A DNA stretch of 64,000 bases, taken from Sisyra terminalis. Its lineage: Eukaryota > Arthropoda > Insecta > Neuroptera > Sisyridae. The DNA lies in assembly GCA_958496175.1 (NCBI GenBank), contig OY292277.1, positions 23,330,282 to 23,394,281 of the forward strand. Reading direction: 5' to 3'. A model generated the notes under the pieces. That model was not told the DNA's origin and made no database searches. It saw only the letters and a list, made by a program, of their open reading frames with translations. Below are positions 58,690 to 64,000 of this stretch, in pieces (positions within the stretch are counted from its first letter, which is position 1; every line of letters begins with the position of its first letter). The translations under genes were made by a program, and so were the position numbers.

Positions 58690-59290
58690 CAACTTGGACA
58701 AGGTCGACTTGGGGTAGATGTTAGGTCACAAAGGCATTAAGGATAGTTAAAGGAGTGATCCCCTTGCCCATCAAGGATCCGGGTCATTACAAGCTTACTA
58801 CTTTTGCTTGGTGCCACAAAATTGGCATTAAAAATGCCATCGGAGAATGAGTCTTAAAAAACCATAGCTCATTATGAAAAAACCTCACTGGACAAAATCA
58901 CAGTAAAGAATGTTGGAAAAACCATCCCTAAACCTGACTACTGAAATGCTTAAACTAATTATAAAACAAGAGTGGTAACGGGATTAGTAACCGGTCATTG
59001 TGGACTAAAGAAACACGTAGGTATATTGATTTGGATTACTTTGGGTGATACAACATGCAGATTCTGTTGATCCTAGCAAAGGATGTAACCGCTTTTCACA
59101 TTCTACGGGAATGTAACGCTCTTAATGAATGGAAACAAGGAACTAGGAATATCAAACCCTAAAACCGAAATAATATGTCGATTGCTGAGGTTAAGCCAAC
59201 TACTTAATCTCACTTAAGTGAAATAGGAACCCAGGAAACATAATACATCCTGTGGGTGCAGTGTTGAGATACAAATCACCTCATCCTGGA
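58690..59290 (+). pseudogene. Decayed non-LTR retrotransposon, RNase H / C-terminal region
   Basis: In broken plus-strand frames the segment from about 58968 reads RVVTGLVTGHCGLKKHVGI, DDTTCRFC-like and then TAFHILRECNALNEWKQ. This is the typical end of R1/jockey-group polyproteins (TGHC.L..H, C..C, H.L..C..L). Several frameshifts and stops are present, so it is an old, dead copy. The region left of 58960 is probably the same element but is too decayed to read. Confidence 0.68.
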
Positions 59291-59988
59291 AATCCTAACT
59301 AATTATTAAAAGTAAAGTATTTCTCGCAATTGCAATGTGAAGATTTAAGTTCTTTAATCCTCTACCCAAAATTGTTTCTTTGCAGTTACAAAAAACGAAT
59401 ATTATTTGTTAAATTAATTACTAGATTTCTTCATAATTGAAATACTTATTTCAAAAAACATTTTGAATATTGGTTCAATTTCACATTTAATGCTGCTTCT
59501 ATTGAACACAAATGGTACAACACAATATTTTTGAGTACTTTGAATACAAAAACTTTCTATATGGATATGAAGAGTCAAAACTTCAAAGTCAGTGGAAAAT
59601 ATTTTTGAAATTTAAAAATTATTTTATTAACCATGTTAGAGCAAAGTTCATAAGGTTTTTTCTTTATTTTAATATAGTCTCATAATGAAGTATAGAAATC
59701 AACCATGTATATTCATTTCATTTTTTTTAACTTATGTAAAAATTAAAGAAACAATATTGAAAATTCTGACGTAATTTACCTTTAAATTTAAATTGCTCAG
59801 TGGCACGTTTTCGGAAACAGCAAGAATTTTTCTTTTTCCATTAATATTAACATATTTTTGAGATAAATTTTAATAATTTTATGTATATGCGTAAAATAAA
59901 AGACATCCGAGGTATTTTACATTCTCAAAATTTATTGGCATAGTATTGTAACTAATGAGTAGGTACGTAATTTATACGAAATATTGCG

Positions 59989-60160
59989 TTAGCCTTTAGG
60001 TGGCTGAGTGGTCAAGGTGACCGCTCTAAAACCGGTAGGCATTGGGCTCAAATCTCGTAACGGAAAAATTTTCAGTTTTTCTCAATTTACGAACTTTTTA
60101 TAAACCCTAGAGTCTCTAAAGACCGAAGAAATTAAAACGCGTCTGTAAAAACTACTAAAA
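59989..60160 (+). repeat. tRNA-derived SINE, copy 8
   Basis: Plus-strand, nearly full-length copy with A box TGGCTGAGTGG, B box GGGCTCAAATC and a tail with TAAACCCTAGAGTCTCTAAA. It is intergenic, left of the WSCD exon. Confidence 0.78.
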
Positions 60161-61569
60161 AAATATATTGCTTGTTAAATTTTGACATTATAAGTATTGA
60201 AGAATTTAAACTGTATTTATTAACTTTGATTATAATTGACAAATAAGTTGTATTTTTTAAAATTTCAATTTCAATTTTTCATTCACGAAATTTCAAGACT
60301 ACTTGCACTTTTCATTACAAAGACTAATTAACTCTTTAATATCTACCTATAAAATAAGTTATAAAAACAAGATTAAAATAATCAAATTATAATTGATTCA
60401 AAAAAATAACTTCCTTTTAATAGTCCAAGTAATCACGTAGACTTAATTTTGGGTCATTATATCACCGTTTTCATATAAAATTATTTTACTACTTTTGCAA
60501 TACCAATTTGCAACATTATTTCGAATAATAAAATGATTTTATTTTGGTACACTTTGATTGAAATTATAAGTTTGTAGAGATAATTTTTATTTGTTGTATA
60601 TTCATATTAATTAATAGTAAATTGTAATAGTTTGTTTGCTAGTAGTTTGGTTCATTCATATTGAAGAACCTTATGGAACTAAAATAATAACCCTATACTA
60701 ATTAGCCAACAACATTTTAAAGTTTGAATTTTCCATTCTTTTTTTACCAATCGATGGGAAATCGTTCCAAAGGTCCAACCATTGCACACGCAGACATGTA
60801 CATAATTCTTTAAAATAGATATTGGTTATAAATTTTGGAACATAGTGAATTTAGAGTTTTGGATAGAGCTTTTTTGGCACTTTTGGTTTGTGACTTTAGC
60901 CGTATTTGACTATTAGTTAAATATATTTTTAAGTTATTCTTATACAAATTTGGGTTCATTAATAAAGCTTAAATACATATGACGCAAATTTATAGTTACA
61001 AGTGAAATTGAACAAAAGTGATATATTTAAATGTAACATTTTCTGTTTTGTCCTTGTTCTAACCACATACATTATGTGATAAACCCCAAGGATCTAAAAT
61101 GGGAGTGGGCAAATCACAAGAAGTTTGCATTTTTACAATAAAATTAAAATAAACCGTCATAATTTTATGAATTAGTCTTACTAAAGAAGGTTTTTTGTTA
61201 AGGTTTTTTGATTAATTTTAAATTTAAATCAAATATATGTTAATGGTTAACAACAATTTTAGAACAACATTTTGGTAATTAGGCTGTGTAAGTTCACTAA
61301 CTGTAAATTAAATTTCAAAGTTATCAGAACACTCGACTTTGCTTAATTAAAAAAAATGTTCAAAAATGTAAAAATGCAATTTGACACGATTTTTAAGAGA
61401 TCGAGTTTATTGAACCGAACCTGTGCATTCATTAATTAGCAGAATTGCATCGAAATAAAATGATCGATGATTTTGAAAATTAAACCGAAGCCAAAATCGT
61501 AGGCATGAATACTAACTGTAGGACCTGTAGGTATTGGAAAGAAATATACTCAAATAGTTTTTCATACGT

Positions 61570-61575
61570 TTTATT
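61570..61575 (-). terminator. Polyadenylation signal AATAAA of the WSCD-like gene
   Basis: The plus-strand TTTATT gives AATAAA on the minus strand, about 45 bp downstream of the stop at 61620. It supports 61620-61972 as the terminal exon. Confidence 0.6.
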
Positions 61576-61619
61576 TATCTATTTTCAAAACAAAGTACAA
61601 AAATTTGTCTATATTTTTC

Positions 61620-61972
61620 TTAGTTTGATTTTACATTAGCATTAGAGGAAATAGAGGCAGACGAGCGGATGGCGTGGCTGACTAATTCTCGTTGATTGTT
61701 TAGTACCGTTTTCATTTCTTTGGTAAATAGGTCGAAGTTGAGGATGCGTTTGGGGCGTCGATAAATACCCTCGCGGCGCTCCACTGCACAGTCTAAGTTC
61801 GCTTGGTTTTCGGTAAGATTTAAAAATCGTACTAGGCCTTTCATCGTTCCAGCTACGTCCTTTTCTAATAATTCGAAAAATATCACATGTAGAGGCCCCG
61901 GAAAATGGAACACCCAATCGAGATTCATATCTCGCCAAACCGCTAACTTGGTACTGACGAAGTGTCGCCAGT
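61620..61972 (-). CDS. WSCD-family sulfotransferase, last coding exon (gene continues right)
   Basis: The acceptor is CTTTTTCAG before 61972; it enters in phase 1 and ends at the TAA at 61620-61622, giving 116 residues. The translation begins WRHFVSTKLAVWRDMNLDWV and continues with a VIFFELLEKDVAGTMKGLVR helix and LDCAVERREGIYRRPKR. This matches the C-terminal sulfotransferase portion of WSC-domain-containing proteins (WSCD1/2 in vertebrates, CG9164-type in flies), recognised from the (F/Y)E.L..D......L..FL and C...R.EG..(H/R)R pattern. WSCD proteins are type II Golgi proteins thought to use PAPS. The catalytic P-loop and WSC domains should lie on exons right of the window; none was found between 61973 and 64000. 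Confidence 0.75.
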
Positions 61973-62021
61973 CTGAAAAAGAAAAACATAAAATATAAAT
62001 ATAAAATCATTCAATTTTTTT

Positions 62022-62190
62022 GTTTAGTTATTTTCTACCGTTGCTTTATAAGTACCAAGGTTTTAAGCCACTCTAGGGTTAAATAAATCCGTAAATCGAC
62101 AAGTAACACAAATATGCTCATTACGAAATTTGAACCTTGCACCTACCAGTTTTGGAGCGGCTACCTTGACCACTCGGCCACCAGTTGGTT
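62022..62190 (-). repeat. tRNA-derived SINE, copy 9
   Basis: Minus-strand, nearly full-length copy with A box TGGCCGAGTGG, B box GGTTCAAATTT and the shared tail (AACCCTAGAGTGGCTTAA; CCTTGGTACTTATAAAGC). It sits in the intron just upstream of the WSCD-like terminal exon. Confidence 0.78.
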
Positions 62191-62697
62191 AATATTTTTG
62201 GTATTTTTTTAAAAAAGACTAGCCTTTTATTTAATAAAGGCTTTTTCAAAAAACGTACGTGCTTCAAATGAAAAGGCGGAGTTTAAATGTAGCGACTACT
62301 TAGATATTTCGAATAAAGCACTTGCTATTGCAAAAAATCAACCGCTTTTGTAGAAACGCTAAATAACGCGCCTAAGCGAAATGTGTAAACAGATATATAT
62401 AAAAAATATAAAAATATAATTTTTCAATATTCTTATGGTTTTTAACTAAAACTTTCAATTCGGACAAGCTTATAACATCTTATTTACATCCATCGAGGAA
62501 AAATTTTCCAGAAAATCTTGTGATTTTTTCAATAACGAGAACTTAGCATGAGAAGTCTTAGTAATCATCGTCATTTAATGAAATTAATACTAAATTAGGT
62601 TTCAGCTTTTTTGTGCAAAACTCATTGAATTTATGAAAATGCTAAAATCACTAAAAACTTCGATCTACAATAATAATTGTGCCAACTTTGAAGAGAC

Positions 62698-62826
62698 ATG
62701 CGACTCTAGGGTTAATAAAAAGCTTAAATCGAGACATATTGAACATTTGCTTGATACGAAGATCGAATTCACCACCTTTCAGTTTTAGAGTGGCCACCTT
62801 GACCACTCGGCCACTAGTAGACTCTA
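62698..62826 (-). repeat. tRNA-derived SINE, copy 10 (3'-truncated)
   Basis: Minus-strand copy with A box TGGCCGAGTGG and B box GAATTCGATCT. The tail stops at TTAACCCTAGAGTCG, so the last 30 or so bases are missing. Confidence 0.75.
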
Positions 62827-64000
62827 AAGGTTTTGTTGTAGCAATAATAAAAAATCGTCAAATTGTCACTACCGATTCAAAACTAGCATTAAACTATTTG
62901 TACTATTTACTATTGTACTATTTGTATATTGTAACTATTTGTACGTTTTTATAACCCATCGTTTTTATTACAAGAAAATAAACCTAATGTTTCTCTGTAC
63001 TATTATAATAGTGCATTAAACCAGTTCTCTATAAAAAGAAGAAAATACACCACAATTAATATAAACGCTTTTATTCCTACCGTTTGTATCTATTACCACC
63101 CCCTCCTTAACAAGTTCAAGTGCCTCTTGGGGGTGACATTGCCAGCTGTTAAATATCGGTAATTTAAGTTTAAGGTTCAATTTTTAGGGTAAGTATCTAC
63201 TACTACTGTTAAAGGATGTGGGCAAAATTATCATTTCCTATTCATTTTCTTCGAGGAAGATTTTTAAATTTTTTTTCTATTATCATGGTTTCTTAAATTA
63301 TTACATAGATGCACTAATGGTACAGTTATTTATACACTTAACCATTTTTTTTTTTTTTAGTGGGTTTAAATCAGGGGTTGCCAAAGTGGTCTATATAGAT
63401 CACTTGGGGTTGATGTAACACTATTTGGGAGTTCATTTGATCTAAACGGTCGATTGGGGGTTGAAGGGAATACAGTTTTTAATACACCAATAACACATAC
63501 CAAACCGTGTATATAACAATAATTATAAGTAGTAAGATATTTGTGGAAAACTATTTTTATATTACGTAATTTAAGAAATCTGTAAAATCATAAAATAAAT
63601 CTACAAACACTGATAGTTTTAGGTCGGTGAAGGATTCCAAAAATTATTTAGGGGTCGCTGGATAAAAAAGTTTAGCATTCCCTAGTTTAAGTCATCAAAA
63701 ATAACAAAAAATCTTAAAACGTACTACGTTTAATGATTTTGTTTTAAAGATTCATAATAATTTTTGTTTTTTTTGTCCAATTAATAATTTGATATAAATT
63801 ATAAAATAGAAAGGAAAACAATGCATGAATTGATTATAAAGCGTTCCAAATTAAAATTTCGACTCATGTTCTTTTTAGTGACGTCAGTATCTGGCAACGT
63901 TGCATTTTCTATTCACGTATATTCACATAAATAGGATCATAATGAAAATTTAGTAACAAAAGAGCAAACTATACGATGTTGGAATTGAATTAACAAAACA
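62827..64000. other. Right-edge region without genes
   Basis: Apart from the hAT-type MITE at 63372-63684 this is AT-rich sequence with no supported exon. It probably belongs to an intron of the WSCD-like gene, whose upstream exons must lie further right. Confidence 0.5.
63372..63684. mobile_element. hAT-type MITE with GTTTAA(A/G)T target duplication
   Basis: The left end is CAGGGGTTGCCAAAG and the right end, reverse complemented, TAGGGAATGCTAAAC. The flanks GTTTAAAT (63364-63371) and GTTTAAGT (63685-63692) match at 7 of 8 bases. The 313-bp interior is non-coding and opens with a small palindrome (AGTGGTCTATATAGATCACT). A related end occurs near 33891. Confidence 0.68.

Overview
This is an AT-rich animal nuclear DNA window with long introns, spliceosomal GT-AG junctions and dense transposon debris. 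The gene content (a Ret-type receptor, a secreted trypsin-like protease, a WSCD-type sulfotransferase) and the jockey-like, Tc1/mariner, hAT and PIF/Harbinger-like repeats suggest an insect. I cannot name the order or species from the sequence alone.

Layout. (1) 1873-20429, minus strand: nine exons of a Ret receptor tyrosine kinase orthologue. They cover the signal peptide, the cadherin-like domains and the cysteine-rich domain, about 706 residues. The transmembrane and kinase exons would lie beyond the left edge. All eight internal junctions agree in phase, and intron 1 is about 10.8 kb. (2) 20430-29310: intergenic, with a small palindrome upstream of Ret, one SINE, one PIF/Harbinger-like MITE and a less AT-rich stretch near 27.0-29.2 kb that may hold the promoter of the next gene. 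(3) 29311-41408, plus strand: a four-exon gene for a 212-residue protein I do not recognise, with an 11.3-kb first coding intron full of repeats. (4) 41409-51742: a repeat-rich gap with a pogo/Tigger-like MITE, a jockey-like LINE fragment with an 11-bp target duplication, a PIF/Harbinger-like MITE and hAT debris. (5) 51743-56450, minus strand: a complete four-exon secreted S1 serine protease (359 residues) with an intact catalytic triad. (6) 56451-61619: a Tc1/mariner derivative, a decayed LINE RNase H region and SINEs. (7) 61620-61972, minus strand: the last coding exon of a WSCD-family sulfotransferase whose other exons lie further right. (8) The right edge carries SINEs and a hAT-type MITE.

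The four genes show no operon-like or functional linkage; this is an ordinary stretch of euchromatin. The most informative non-genic content is a set of non-autonomous transposon families whose ends and target duplications can be read directly: a tRNA-derived SINE with about ten copies, three copies of a TWA-flanked PIF/Harbinger-like MITE, several hAT elements with 7-of-8 matching target duplications, a Mutator-like MITE with a 9-bp duplication, and a Tc1/mariner deletion derivative. I found no CRISPR array, no structural RNA gene and no clearly undescribed molecular system. The unidentified 212-residue protein is the best candidate for something new.
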